Shown: positions 1 to 8,495 of the stretch, piece by piece
Position numbering within the stretch: the stretch's first letter is position 1
Layout of the letters: each line of letters opens with the position of its first letter
NCBI RefSeq assembly: GCF_900108955.1
Contig: NZ_FNYA01000001.1
Coordinates: forward strand, 558,001 to 622,000
DNA length: 64,000 nt
DNA from: Flavobacterium terrigena
GTDB taxonomy: Bacteria; Bacteroidota; Bacteroidia; Flavobacteriales; Flavobacteriaceae
Reading direction: 5' to 3'
Notes under the pieces: generated by a model
What the model was told of the DNA's origin: nothing
Databases searched by the model: none
Seen by the model: the letters and a program-made list of their open reading frames with translations, nothing else
Position numbers and translations under genes: made by a program

Positions 1-838
1 GATTTTAGCATTGCTTGCAACATATTATTTTACCTTTAATTTCTTTAAAAAAGATTTAACTTTAGATGAAAGGTTGCATATTAAAAAGAACTTAGCCACA
101 AACCAAAACTTAAATTGGTTAAATCAATTCGGAACTCTAGGAACGTTCTTAAAAAACGACATCAAATTATTACTTAGAAATAAACGAGCAAAAACTACTT
201 TATATATGAGTTTCTTTTTCTTGTTTTATGGCTTATTATTTTTCACAATGGACGTTTATAAAGGTGGCGTAATGCAAGCTTTTGCAGCTGTTTTTGTAAC
301 TGGTGGCTTCTTAATTAATTTTGGTCAGTTTGTACCAAGTTGGGACAGTTCATATTATCAACTAATGATGACACAAAACATATCGTACAAAGAATACTTA
401 AATTCAAAATGGTGGTTAATGGTGATTGGAACGGCAATTAGTATGGTTGCGGCTTCCTTTTATATCTATTTTGGTTGGGATATTTACATGACCATTTTAG
501 CTGTTGGGATTTACAATATTGGCTTCAATTCCTTCTTAGTCTTATTTACTGGCGCTTACACCAGAACTGCCATTGATCTAGAATCAGCAAAAGGTGCTTT
601 TGGCGATAAAAAAGCATTTAGTGTAAAAACAATTCTATTTTCATTACCACAAATGTTATTACCAATCTTGTTATTTAAAATAGGTAAATTATTAGGTAAT
701 ACCGATATCGGAATTGCATTAATTGCTAGTTTTGGAATTTTAGGATTGCTTTTCAAATCGAAAATATTTATGCTAATTGAAAAAATATTTCAGAAAGAAA
801 AATACAAAGCCATTGCAGCATATAAACAAAAAAATTAA
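1..838 (+). CDS. DUF5687 family ABC-type membrane protein (3' part only)
   Basis: The reading frame is open to the left edge, so the start lies outside the window and about 278 C-terminal residues are visible. At least six hydrophobic segments of 16-20 residues are visible (for example near WLMVIGTAISMVA and TILFSLPQMLLPILLF), separated by short loops, which fits an integral inner-membrane permease. The sequence resembles the DUF5687 family of Bacteroidota, usually near 490 aa and encoded next to an ABC ATPase. That ATPase follows 20 bp downstream, so the two probably form one exporter. Substrate unknown. The family call rests on recall of sequence style and on context, not on a search. Confidence 0.75.
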   Translation, partial: ILALLATYYFTFNFFKKDLTLDERLHIKKNLATNQNLNWLNQFGTLGTFLKNDIKLLLRNKRAKTTLYMSFFFLFYGLLFFTMDVYKGGVMQAFAAVFVTGGFLINFGQFVPSWDSSYYQLMMTQNISYKEYLNSKWWLMVIGTAISMVAASFYIYFGWDIYMTILAVGIYNIGFNSFLVLFTGAYTRTAIDLESAKGAFGDKKAFSVKTILFSLPQMLLPILLFKIGKLLGNTDIGIALIASFGILGLLFKSKIFMLIEKIFQKEKYKAIAAYKQKN

Positions 839-858
839 TTTAAATACCATAAATTATC

Positions 859-1554
859 ATGATACAAGTAAACAATCTTACCAAAAAATATAACAATACC
901 ACAGTTTTAAACATTCAAGATTTAGAAATTCCAAGAGGACAAAGTTTTGGATTAGTTGGAAATAATGGTGCTGGAAAAACCACTTTTTTCAGTTTATTAT
1001 TAGATTTAATTGAGCCAAGTTCAGGTGGAATAATTAATCATGATATACAAGTCAATTCAAGCGAAGACTGGAAACGTTTTACAGGTGCTTTTTTAGATGA
1101 AAGTTTCTTAATTGGCTATTTAACAGCGGAAGAATATTTTTATTTTATTGGCGAATTACGCAATCAAAACAAAGCAGATGTTGATGCTTTATTGAAAAAA
1201 TATGAAGAATTTTTTAATAACGAAATTCTAAATACGAAAAAATACTTACGAGATTTATCTAAAGGAAACATGAAGAAAGTTGGAATTATTGCCACTTTAA
1301 TTGGAAATCCGGAAGTCGTTATTTTAGACGAACCCTTTGCTAATTTAGATCCAACAACAGTAAATCGATTAAAGAAAATTGTAAAAGAATTAGCCGAAAA
1401 CCCAGATGTTACGGTTTTAATCTCTAGTCACGATTTACAACACACCGTAGAAGTTTGCAACCGAATTGTAGCTTTAAACAAAGGTGAAGTTGTTAAAGAC
1501 ATCAATACTTCTGAAGAAACACTAAAAGAATTAGAAGCCTTTTTCGCGGTGTAA
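859..1554 (+). CDS. ABC transporter ATP-binding protein
   Basis: A 231-aa ABC ATPase. The Walker A motif GNNGAGKT is at about residues 34-41, a degenerate signature LSKGN replaces LSGGQ near residue 137, and Walker B VVILDEPFANLD lies near 153-164, followed by the switch histidine in ISSHD. It has no membrane segment and should drive the DUF5687 permease encoded just upstream. The LSKGN form of the signature is common in CcmA/BcrA-like exporter ATPases. A strong terminator follows, so this pair appears to end a transcription unit. Substrate cannot be told from sequence. Confidence 0.9.
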   Translation: MIQVNNLTKKYNNTTVLNIQDLEIPRGQSFGLVGNNGAGKTTFFSLLLDLIEPSSGGIINHDIQVNSSEDWKRFTGAFLDESFLIGYLTAEEYFYFIGELRNQNKADVDALLKKYEEFFNNEILNTKKYLRDLSKGNMKKVGIIATLIGNPEVVILDEPFANLDPTTVNRLKKIVKELAENPDVTVLISSHDLQHTVEVCNRIVALNKGEVVKDINTSEETLKELEAFFAV

Positions 1555-1579
1555 CCATTTAAAATTTTATACTTTTATA

Positions 1580-1611
1580 ATCGTAAGTTTAACCGCTTAC
1601 GATTTTTTTTT
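1580..1611 (+). terminator. Rho-independent terminator after the ABC exporter genes
   Basis: The 8-bp perfect stem ATCGTAAG / CTTACGAT encloses an 8-nt loop and is followed by nine T residues. It lies 26 bp after the ATPase stop codon and separates it from the sigma factor gene downstream. Confidence 0.85.
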
Positions 1612-1633
1612 GAAAATAATTTAAAGTCTTCCC

Positions 1634-1660
1634 AACCTTTTAGATAAAAATGTCATCTAT
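1634..1660 (+). promoter_or_regulatory. Candidate ECF-type promoter of the sigma/anti-sigma genes
   Basis: AACCTTTT at 1634-1641 and GTCATCTA at 1652-1659 resemble ECF -35 (AAC) and -10 (GTC) elements and stand about 40 bp before the sigma factor start. Such elements often mark autoregulated ECF operons. The spacer is a little short compared with the classical E. coli sigma-E arrangement, so this is a weak call by eye. Confidence 0.3.
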
Positions 1661-1700
1661 ATAAGAAAGCAATTGCAAAACAATATACAGTTTAAAATAA

Positions 1701-2237
1701 ATGATTGATATACAACTCATACAGGCCTGTAAAAAACAGCAACGCGATGCACAACGGCAAGTGTACGAATTGCTCGCACGCAAATTATACTATACGTGTT
1801 CGCGCTATTTGAAAAAAGAAGAAGAAATTGAAGAAGCAATGGCCGATGCCTTTTACATCATTTTTACCAAAATTGATCAACTGAAAGAAGAATTAGCTTT
1901 TGAAGGTTGGGCGAAAAAAATTGCTGTGAATCAATGTTTGATGCAATTGAAAAAGAACGTGAATTTCAATTTGTATTTGGAAGATGTGAGTTTAAAAGAC
2001 CAACCATTAACTGATGAAATGTGCGAATTAGAGGAAGAAGATTTACTCAACTTACTCAATTATTTGCCCGATGGTTGCAAAACGGTTTTCAGTTTATTTG
2101 TGATAGAAGGTTTTTCACATAAAGATATTGCTGAGAAACTTCAAATTTCGGAAGGCACGTCAAAATCGCAACTCAATGTGGCAAAAACAAAATTAAAAGA
2201 TTTGGTAAATCAATTTTATTATCAAAAAGCAAAGTAA
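1701..2237 (+). CDS. ECF-type RNA polymerase sigma factor
   Basis: A 178-aa sigma-70 family protein. The N-terminal part (about residues 20-95) shows region 2 features, including an acidic helix before MADAFYIIFTKID and the aromatic-rich FEGWAKKIAVNQ. The C-terminal part (about 120-172) has a region 4 helix-turn-helix with FVIEGFSHKDIAEKL and ISEGTSKSQL. There is no region 1 or 3, so it is an ECF (group 4) factor. Its stop codon is one base before the start of a membrane protein that looks like its anti-sigma factor, the usual arrangement. The signal it responds to is unknown. Confidence 0.9.
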   Translation: MIDIQLIQACKKQQRDAQRQVYELLARKLYYTCSRYLKKEEEIEEAMADAFYIIFTKIDQLKEELAFEGWAKKIAVNQCLMQLKKNVNFNLYLEDVSLKDQPLTDEMCELEEEDLLNLLNYLPDGCKTVFSLFVIEGFSHKDIAEKLQISEGTSKSQLNVAKTKLKDLVNQFYYQKAK

Positions 2238-2238
2238 A

Positions 2239-3252
2239 ATGAACTCAGAAGATAAAATATATAGCAAAATAAGAAACGCTTCCCACAAGGGCGAAAAAGA
2301 CTTTCCAGGAATGGATAAGGTTTGGAATCGCGTGGAAGAAAAGTTAGACAACACTATTGTGGTGCAAAAGAAAAACACTTGGCAAAAACTAGCTATTGCA
2401 GCAACGGTTTTATTGAGTTTCTCAATCATCTACCAATTTATGTCAAACGATGAAATAATTAAAGATAAAGTCATCAATAACACTACAAATCCAATTATCG
2501 TTTCTAACGATTCTGTGAAGAAAATTATTGATAAGGCGAAAGAAGTTGTGGTGGAGAATGACATTTCAAAAAAACCAGCAAATACAGTAAATCCTTATTA
2601 TAATTCTGGAGCAGCTTCTGCAGAAAGTAGTTTTTATCCTGAAGAAACTAAGTCATCAGAAGTAATTGATGATGCAGCTAAAAAAATGGAATTTAGATTT
2701 GATAGTAATCTAGCTTTGACTGAAAAAGAAAAGGTTGGAATTACAACTGAATTGAATAAAAACATCAGTACAGAAAATGAAGTTAGTTTTAGAAATAGTG
2801 CACTAAACTTCACATCATCAAATACTAATAATGGTTATTTAGCACCAAACAAAAAATATGAAGTGCCAGCTAAAGAAGTAAAATCAAAGTACAAAGCACC
2901 TAAATTAAAATCTGCAGCAGCACCAGTTCAGCAAAATAAAGATTTAGTGGTGATTGACGGTGTGGCAATGGACAAAAGCTACAATGCCGAAACAGAATTT
3001 ACTAAATTGGATATGGACGACATAAAAACTACAGTTTTAACCAATCCTTTATACATTATTAATGGTGTAGAATATTCTGAAGAATCATTATTTGGTAAAA
3101 CCCCAACGAGTCCGTATGCACCTTTAGATAAACAGAAAATAACATCAACCAATATTTTACAACCTGCAGATGCTACAAAAATTTATGGTAAAAAAGGAGA
3201 AAAAGGCATTGTCATAATCACCACTAAAGACGGGAAACCGGCAGATAAATAA
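2239..3252 (+). CDS. Putative membrane anti-sigma factor with a C-terminal TonB-plug-like segment
   Basis: A 337-aa protein. Residues 1-49 are charged and would be cytoplasmic (the likely sigma-binding part). A single membrane helix spans about 50-67 (LAIAATVLLSFSIIYQF). The remainder would be periplasmic and is low-complexity. The last 65 or so residues hold a motif like the plug of SusC/RagA receptors: PLYIINGVEY, then an ATKIYGKKGEKGIVIITTK signature. Position directly after an ECF sigma gene supports an anti-sigma role. It is not a clear FecR-type protein. The plug-like tail could allow contact with an outer-membrane partner, which is inference. Confidence 0.65.
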   Translation: MNSEDKIYSKIRNASHKGEKDFPGMDKVWNRVEEKLDNTIVVQKKNTWQKLAIAATVLLSFSIIYQFMSNDEIIKDKVINNTTNPIIVSNDSVKKIIDKAKEVVVENDISKKPANTVNPYYNSGAASAESSFYPEETKSSEVIDDAAKKMEFRFDSNLALTEKEKVGITTELNKNISTENEVSFRNSALNFTSSNTNNGYLAPNKKYEVPAKEVKSKYKAPKLKSAAAPVQQNKDLVVIDGVAMDKSYNAETEFTKLDMDDIKTTVLTNPLYIINGVEYSEESLFGKTPTSPYAPLDKQKITSTNILQPADATKIYGKKGEKGIVIITTKDGKPADK

Positions 3253-3290
3253 AACAGTCAAAAATCAGTATCAAACTCAAAAAAGACAAA

Positions 3291-4487
3291 ATGACAAAAC
3301 TAAAATTTTTAATCTATGTGCTATTATTAGTAAATACTGTTTTTTCACAAGAGGAAAAAAAACCATTAAAAATGGGCTGGAATATTGGCCATAAAAACAT
3401 TTTAGCTAATAATCCGAATGTATTATTTGTAGTAAATGGAACCATTTTAGACAAAGCCATACTTGAAAAAATTCCGACAAATAAAATTGAAAGTTTGGAA
3501 GTTTTAAAAAATGAAAAAGCTACTTTAATTTATAATGATCTTGGTAAAAATGGGGCAATTTTAATTCAAACAAAAGAGATTTCTGAAGTTGAACTTAAAA
3601 ATTTATATAAACTATATCCAATTAGTTTTGAATTGAATTTGAAACAAAAACTTAAAGTAATCTCAGGACAAATAACCGATTGTGAAAATGTTTCTTTATC
3701 AAATGTTCTTGTTCAAAATCTAAACACCAAAAAAAGTACTTTTACTGATAGTTTAGGAAAGTATACAATCGAAGTTCGTAAAAATGATATCCTTTCATTT
3801 TCAAATCGAAACTACCAATCGCAACGCATTCAATTTGTCAAACAAAAAAAGATTGCGATTTCATTAAAAGCCATTCCAACTAGTGATAAAATAATTCTAA
3901 AAAAACCAGTAATTTATTTATATCCAACAGAGAAAACAGATATTGATTTAAGTATAAATTTTGATGGTAAAATGCTAACTACTTTTCCGAAATTAGAAAA
4001 ATCTTGGAAAGTAACTGCTTATGAAAATGGGCAAATTTTCGATAAAAAAACCAATCGCTTTTACAATTCTTTATTTTGGGATGGAGAAATATCCTTTCCA
4101 GCTTCGCACTATCAGTATAAAACTGGATTTGTGGTTGAAAAAGAAAATCTGACTTCTTTTTTAATTGAAAAATTAGAATTTATGGGATTAAACACTGTAG
4201 AAACCAACGATTTCATTCAATATTGGTTGCCAATTTTAGAACAAAATAAATCAACTTTTATTCACTTTTTAGTGAATGAGGAATATGATATTTTTTCAAC
4301 GAATAATGTAAGTCCAAAACCAGATACTTCTATAAGAATTTTGATGGAGTTTTTTAGAGTTGATGAACCTATTTCGATTGCTCCTCAACAATTACCTTCA
4401 ACGAAAAGAAATGGATTTACACTTGTAGAATGGGGTGGTTCTGATGTTAGTAACATGAAACCTATTGATTATTTAAAGATAAATTAA
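3291..4487 (+). CDS. Secreted protein: plug-like segment, CarboxypepD_reg-like domain and a KPVIYLYP domain
   Basis: A 398-aa protein with a signal peptide (residues 1-20, cleavage after VFSQ). Residues 45-100 repeat the plug-like theme seen in the upstream gene (LFVVNGTILDK, IESLEVLKNEKA, GKNGAILIQTK). Residues 120-195 look like a carboxypeptidase-regulatory-like beta fold (SGQITDCENVSLSNVLVQN). From about 202 there is a segment starting KKPVIYLYPTEKTDI that I recognise as a widespread domain of unknown function in secreted bacterial proteins. It probably shares the operon with the sigma/anti-sigma pair (38-bp gap). Function unknown. Confidence 0.7.
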   Translation: MTKLKFLIYVLLLVNTVFSQEEKKPLKMGWNIGHKNILANNPNVLFVVNGTILDKAILEKIPTNKIESLEVLKNEKATLIYNDLGKNGAILIQTKEISEVELKNLYKLYPISFELNLKQKLKVISGQITDCENVSLSNVLVQNLNTKKSTFTDSLGKYTIEVRKNDILSFSNRNYQSQRIQFVKQKKIAISLKAIPTSDKIILKKPVIYLYPTEKTDIDLSINFDGKMLTTFPKLEKSWKVTAYENGQIFDKKTNRFYNSLFWDGEISFPASHYQYKTGFVVEKENLTSFLIEKLEFMGLNTVETNDFIQYWLPILEQNKSTFIHFLVNEEYDIFSTNNVSPKPDTSIRILMEFFRVDEPISIAPQQLPSTKRNGFTLVEWGGSDVSNMKPIDYLKIN

Positions 4488-4492
4488 ATGAC

Positions 4493-4527
4493 AAAAAAAA
4501 TCCCCAATTTTCATTGGGGATTTTTTT
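4493..4527. terminator. Bidirectional terminator between convergent genes
   Basis: The 9-bp stem ATCCCCAAT / ATTGGGGAT with a 4-nt loop is flanked by an A-run on the left and a T-run on the right, so it can terminate both the plus-strand secreted protein gene and the minus-strand TPR gene. Confidence 0.9.
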
Positions 4528-4528
4528 A

Positions 4529-5608
4529 TTATTTAACCATTGCTGCTTTATCTTTCATACCTAATGTTTCATAGGTTAATCTTAAAATCGTTTTTGTATC
4601 TTCATTTGCAACATCTAATTGATGAGCTCTTTCAAAATAAGGTAAAGCATTTGAAAACATGGCCTTACGTTTAGCCATCAATTCTTCATATTTTTTTGGA
4701 TTCTTTAAATTAGCATTAATTTCTTCTACTAATTTTTCATCATCAGCTAAAGATAAATAACCAACATTATATTGCAATTTAGCGTTGTTTGGATCTTTTG
4801 CAATTACTTCAGTAATTAACTTTTTGTAAGTTGTAATATCGTTCATTCTATAGTACAAATTAGCATGATCAATTTCCAACTGAATATCTTCAGGGTTTAA
4901 CGCTAAAGCTTCTTTAAAATCAATTTTTGCTTGTTCGTTATTGTTATTTGTTGAAGATAATGCTGCAATTGTTTTTAAAACTTCTGCTTCATTAGATTCA
5001 AATTTTGATAAACCCGTTCCTTTAAAACCAATTGCTTTAATTTCTCTATAATATTTTTCAGCATCAACAAATTCTGAAGCTTGTAGTGCAGTAATTCCAG
5101 CATTTTCTAAATTAGAAACATCTTTTGGATCAAGTTTATATGTATTATAGAAAACTCTTGAAGCTTCTTTGTATTTTTTAGCATTATTGTATGCCAAAGC
5201 CATTTGTGTGAAAATTGGTTTAAAAGATTCAATTGTTTCGTTTATGTCAGAAGTGAAAACTTTTTTACCTGTTTTTGTTTCATAATCTAAAGTCGAACGC
5301 ATACCATCAACCATTTTAGAAAATGCGTCAGGGTTTAATATTTTAGCAATTTGCATTGGATTTGGTTGTGCTCCTAAAGTTGACATTTCAACTAATGGCG
5401 ACATCGATTTGTAGAAGTTTGAAGCTGTTTTATCATCTTCAGTTGCAGCTATACTTTCAAGTTTTGAAAGCGTTGCTTTGTAAGTAGCAAATTCCTCAGT
5501 AGTCAATTGCTCTTTTTCATACATTTTTTTTAATGTCTTTAATTCGTCTTTTTGAGCAAAAGTAGTTGTTGCTACTAAAAGTGAAATTCCTAATACAATT
5601 TTTCTCAT
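4529..5608 (-). CDS. Periplasmic TPR-repeat protein
   Basis: A 359-aa protein with a signal peptide (MRKIVLGISLLVATTTFAQ). From about residue 130 on it is built of TPR-like helical pairs, for example ALAYNNAKKYKEASRVFYN, then LEIDHANLYYRMND and NAKLQYNVGYLSLADD, with the typical A/Y/G spacing. The C-terminal repeat has LPYFERAHQLDVANEDT. TPR arrays act as protein-binding scaffolds; the partner is unknown. It lies just downstream of gyrA on the same strand but a strong terminator separates them. No enzyme motif is visible. Confidence 0.8.
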   Translation of the reverse strand: MRKIVLGISLLVATTTFAQKDELKTLKKMYEKEQLTTEEFATYKATLSKLESIAATEDDKTASNFYKSMSPLVEMSTLGAQPNPMQIAKILNPDAFSKMVDGMRSTLDYETKTGKKVFTSDINETIESFKPIFTQMALAYNNAKKYKEASRVFYNTYKLDPKDVSNLENAGITALQASEFVDAEKYYREIKAIGFKGTGLSKFESNEAEVLKTIAALSSTNNNNEQAKIDFKEALALNPEDIQLEIDHANLYYRMNDITTYKKLITEVIAKDPNNAKLQYNVGYLSLADDEKLVEEINANLKNPKKYEELMAKRKAMFSNALPYFERAHQLDVANEDTKTILRLTYETLGMKDKAAMVK

Positions 5609-5626
5609 TTTTATTGGTTTTTAGTT

Positions 5627-5655
5627 TAAAAAAAAGCCCAACGAATTGGGCTTTT
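5627..5655 (-). terminator. Terminator downstream of gyrA
   Basis: On the minus strand the stem AAAAGCCCAA / TTGGGCTTTT with a 4-nt loop runs into a long T-run (seen as A-run 5627-5635 on the plus strand), 11 bp after the gyrA stop. Confidence 0.85.
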
Positions 5656-5665
5656 AAAATTATTC

Positions 5666-8251
5666 CTATTCTTCGCTGTTGTCACTTTCAATATCCGTGC
5701 CATCATTTTCAGAAGTTTCCTCATCTGAAGATTCACTTTCCGATACTATCGGATTTCCGTCTTCATCTAATTCAACAACTTCTTCATCTTCACGTAATAC
5801 TTTAGTTACTGCAGCAATAGAATCGTTTCCTTTAATATTGATTAATCGAACACCTTGTGTTGCACGACCCATAACTCTTAAATCTGAAACCATCATACGA
5901 ATCGTTAATCCAGATTTGTTAATAATCATTAAGTCATCATCATCAGTTACATTGTTAATTGCAATTAACGAACCTGTTTTTTCCGTAATATTTAATGTTT
6001 TCACACCTTTACCACCACGGTTTGTGATTCTGTACACATCTTCACCATCGTCGTCAACTAACTTCGTACGTTTACCGTATCCGTTTTCAGTCACAACTAA
6101 AATTTGTGTATCGTTTACATCTTCTTTGTTAACCGTAACAATTCCAATTACTTCGTCTGCTTCGTCTTTTAAAGTAATACCTCTAACTCCAGATGCTGTA
6201 CGACCCATTGGACGTGTTTTCTCTTCTTCGAAACGAACCATTTTACCAGATTTTCCAGCAATTAACACTTGGCTAGAACCATTTGTTAATTTCGCTCCTA
6301 ATAATTCGTCACCCTCTTTAATTGTAATAGCTGCAACTCCGTTTACACGAGGTTTAGAGTATTTCTCTAAAGATGTTTTCTTAACCTGACCTTGTTTAGT
6401 CACCATGATTAAGTTATGACTTTGGATATACTCTTGGTCTTTTAAGTCTTGCGTACAGATGTAAGCTTTCACTTTATCATCTGGTTCAATATTTATAATA
6501 TTTTGAATTGCACGTCCTTTACTTGCTTTTGTTCCTTCTGGAATTTCGTAAACACGCATCCAGAAACATTTTCCTTTTTGAGTAAAGAATAATAAATATT
6601 GATGATTTGTAGCAACAAATAAATGCTCTAAGAAATCTTGATCTCTTGTTCCTGCTGATTTTTGTCCAACTCCACCTCTATTTTGAGTTTTGTATTCTGA
6701 TAATGAAGTACGTTTGATGTAACCTGCATGAGAAATTGTAACTACTACATTTTCATCAGCAATCAAATCTTCAATACTAACATCTCCACCAGAATATTCA
6801 ATTACTGAACGACGAGCATCTCCGTATTTTTCTTTGATTTCAGCTAATTCGTCTTTAATCAATTGCATTCTCAAATCTTCACTAGCTAATAATTCTTTTA
6901 AACTAGTAATTAATTTCATGATTTCGTCAAATTCAGCTCTTAACTTATCTTGTTCCAGACCAGTTAATTGACGTAAACGCATTTCAACAATTGCACGAGC
7001 TTGTAATTCAGACAATTTGAATCTTTCAATTAATTTAGCTCTTGCTTCTTCTCCATCTTTAGAGCCTCTAATGATTTTAATTACTTCATCAATATTATCA
7101 GATGCAATAATTAAACCTTCTAAAATATGCGCTCTTTCTTCTGCTTTTCTTAATTCGTATTGTGCTCTTCTAATAACTACTTCATGACGGTGTTCCACGA
7201 AATGGTGAATTAAATCTTTTAGATTTAACATTTGTGGTCTTCCTTTTACTAAAGCAATATTATTTACACTGAAAGAAGATTGTAATTGTGTAAACTTGTA
7301 TAAAGTATTTAAAACAACATTTGGTACAGCATCACGTTTTAATTCATAAACGATACGCATTCCCGTTCTATCAGATTCATCACGAATCGTAGAAATACCT
7401 TCAATTTTTTTCTCGTTAACTAAATCAGCCGTTTTCTTAATCATGTCGGCTTTGTTAACTTGATACGGAATTTCAGTTACGATGATTGATTCTTTTCCGT
7501 TCACTTCTTCAAACATCGTTTTAGCACGCATTACAATACGACCTCTACCTGTTTTAAAAGCTTCTTTTACACCTTCATATCCGTAGATTGTTCCTCCAGT
7601 AGGGAAATCTGGTGCTTTGATATATTTGATTAATTCGTCAATTTCAATATCTCTATTATCAATGTACGCTAAGGTTCCATCAATAACTTCAGATAAATTG
7701 TGTGGCGCCATGTTTGTTGCCATACCCACCGCAATACCAGAAGCACCATTAATTAATAAAGTTGGTACTTTTGTTGGTAAAACTTTAGGTTCTTCTAAGG
7801 TATCGTCGAAATTTAATTGAAAATCAACTGTTTCTTTGTCGATATCTGCTAACATTTCTTCAGATATCTTTCTCATTCTAGCCTCAGTGTAACGCATTGC
7901 TGCAGGACTATCACCATCAACCGAACCAAAGTTACCTTGACCGTCAACCATTAAATAACGTAAACTCCACTCTTGCGCCATACGAACCATCGCATCATAA
8001 ACTGAAGTATCTCCGTGTGGGTGATATTTACCCAAAACTTCTCCAACAATTCTGGCAGACTTTTTATGGGCTCTATTAGAAAAAACTCCTAATTCATACA
8101 TTCCGAATAACACCCTTCTGTGAACTGGTTTTAAACCATCTCGCACATCTGGTAATGCTCTAGATACAATAACCGACATCGAATAATCGATGTAGGCTGA
8201 CTTCATTTCATCTTCAATATTAATAGGAATTAACTTTTCTCCGTCAGACAT
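5666..8251 (-). CDS. gyrA: DNA gyrase subunit A
   Basis: An 861-aa type IIA topoisomerase subunit that breaks and rejoins DNA with GyrB to introduce negative supercoils. The catalytic tyrosine is Y121 in [10 protein letters not shown], and the winged-helix region [17 protein letters not shown] (74-90) is intact. The position equal to E. coli Ser83 is Thr82, which is the normal residue in Flavobacterium psychrophilum as far as I recall; Asp86 is retained. The C-terminal beta-pinwheel carries degenerate GyrA-box-like segments ([22 protein letters not shown]). The last 40 residues are very acidic, as in many GyrA tails. Length is normal. Confidence 0.98.
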   Translation of the reverse strand: MSDGEKLIPINIEDEMKSAYIDYSMSVIVSRALPDVRDGLKPVHRRVLFGMYELGVFSNRAHKKSARIVGEVLGKYHPHGDTSVYDAMVRMAQEWSLRYLMVDGQGNFGSVDGDSPAAMRYTEARMRKISEEMLADIDKETVDFQLNFDDTLEEPKVLPTKVPTLLINGASGIAVGMATNMAPHNLSEVIDGTLAYIDNRDIEIDELIKYIKAPDFPTGGTIYGYEGVKEAFKTGRGRIVMRAKTMFEEVNGKESIIVTEIPYQVNKADMIKKTADLVNEKKIEGISTIRDESDRTGMRIVYELKRDAVPNVVLNTLYKFTQLQSSFSVNNIALVKGRPQMLNLKDLIHHFVEHRHEVVIRRAQYELRKAEERAHILEGLIIASDNIDEVIKIIRGSKDGEEARAKLIERFKLSELQARAIVEMRLRQLTGLEQDKLRAEFDEIMKLITSLKELLASEDLRMQLIKDELAEIKEKYGDARRSVIEYSGGDVSIEDLIADENVVVTISHAGYIKRTSLSEYKTQNRGGVGQKSAGTRDQDFLEHLFVATNHQYLLFFTQKGKCFWMRVYEIPEGTKASKGRAIQNIINIEPDDKVKAYICTQDLKDQEYIQSHNLIMVTKQGQVKKTSLEKYSKPRVNGVAAITIKEGDELLGAKLTNGSSQVLIAGKSGKMVRFEEEKTRPMGRTASGVRGITLKDEADEVIGIVTVNKEDVNDTQILVVTENGYGKRTKLVDDDGEDVYRITNRGGKGVKTLNITEKTGSLIAINNVTDDDDLMIINKSGLTIRMMVSDLRVMGRATQGVRLINIKGNDSIAAVTKVLREDEEVVELDEDGNPIVSESESSDEETSENDGTDIESDNSEE

Positions 8252-8495
8252 AGGTATTTATTTAATTTTTACTCATTTTTTTTAAACGTGCCAATATACG
8301 ATTTTTTGCGTTTTTTAAAAGGAAATTTTCCAACAAAATCTAAATACTTATCAACAATATCCAAAGAAATTTTTAACAAATAATAACAGTTTTCGCTTTT
8401 ATTTCTCGTTTTTTTTTTGTCAATTAGCAATATTATAGTGCCAATTTTAAATCGTACTGTACTATTTTGTATTTTTACAATAGATTAAAGAATTT
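8252..8495. other. Divergent intergenic region gyrA / clpC
   Basis: This 244-bp AT-rich spacer must hold the promoters for both gyrA (minus) and clpC (plus). I see long T-runs and AT-rich tracts but no confident -7/-33 pair, no hairpin and no small ORF. Confidence 0.5.

Noticed and set aside
5679..6389. A 236-codon plus-strand open frame inside gyrA
   Set aside because: It is antisense to a fully conserved part of GyrA, has serine/isoleucine-rich shadow composition and no family pattern.
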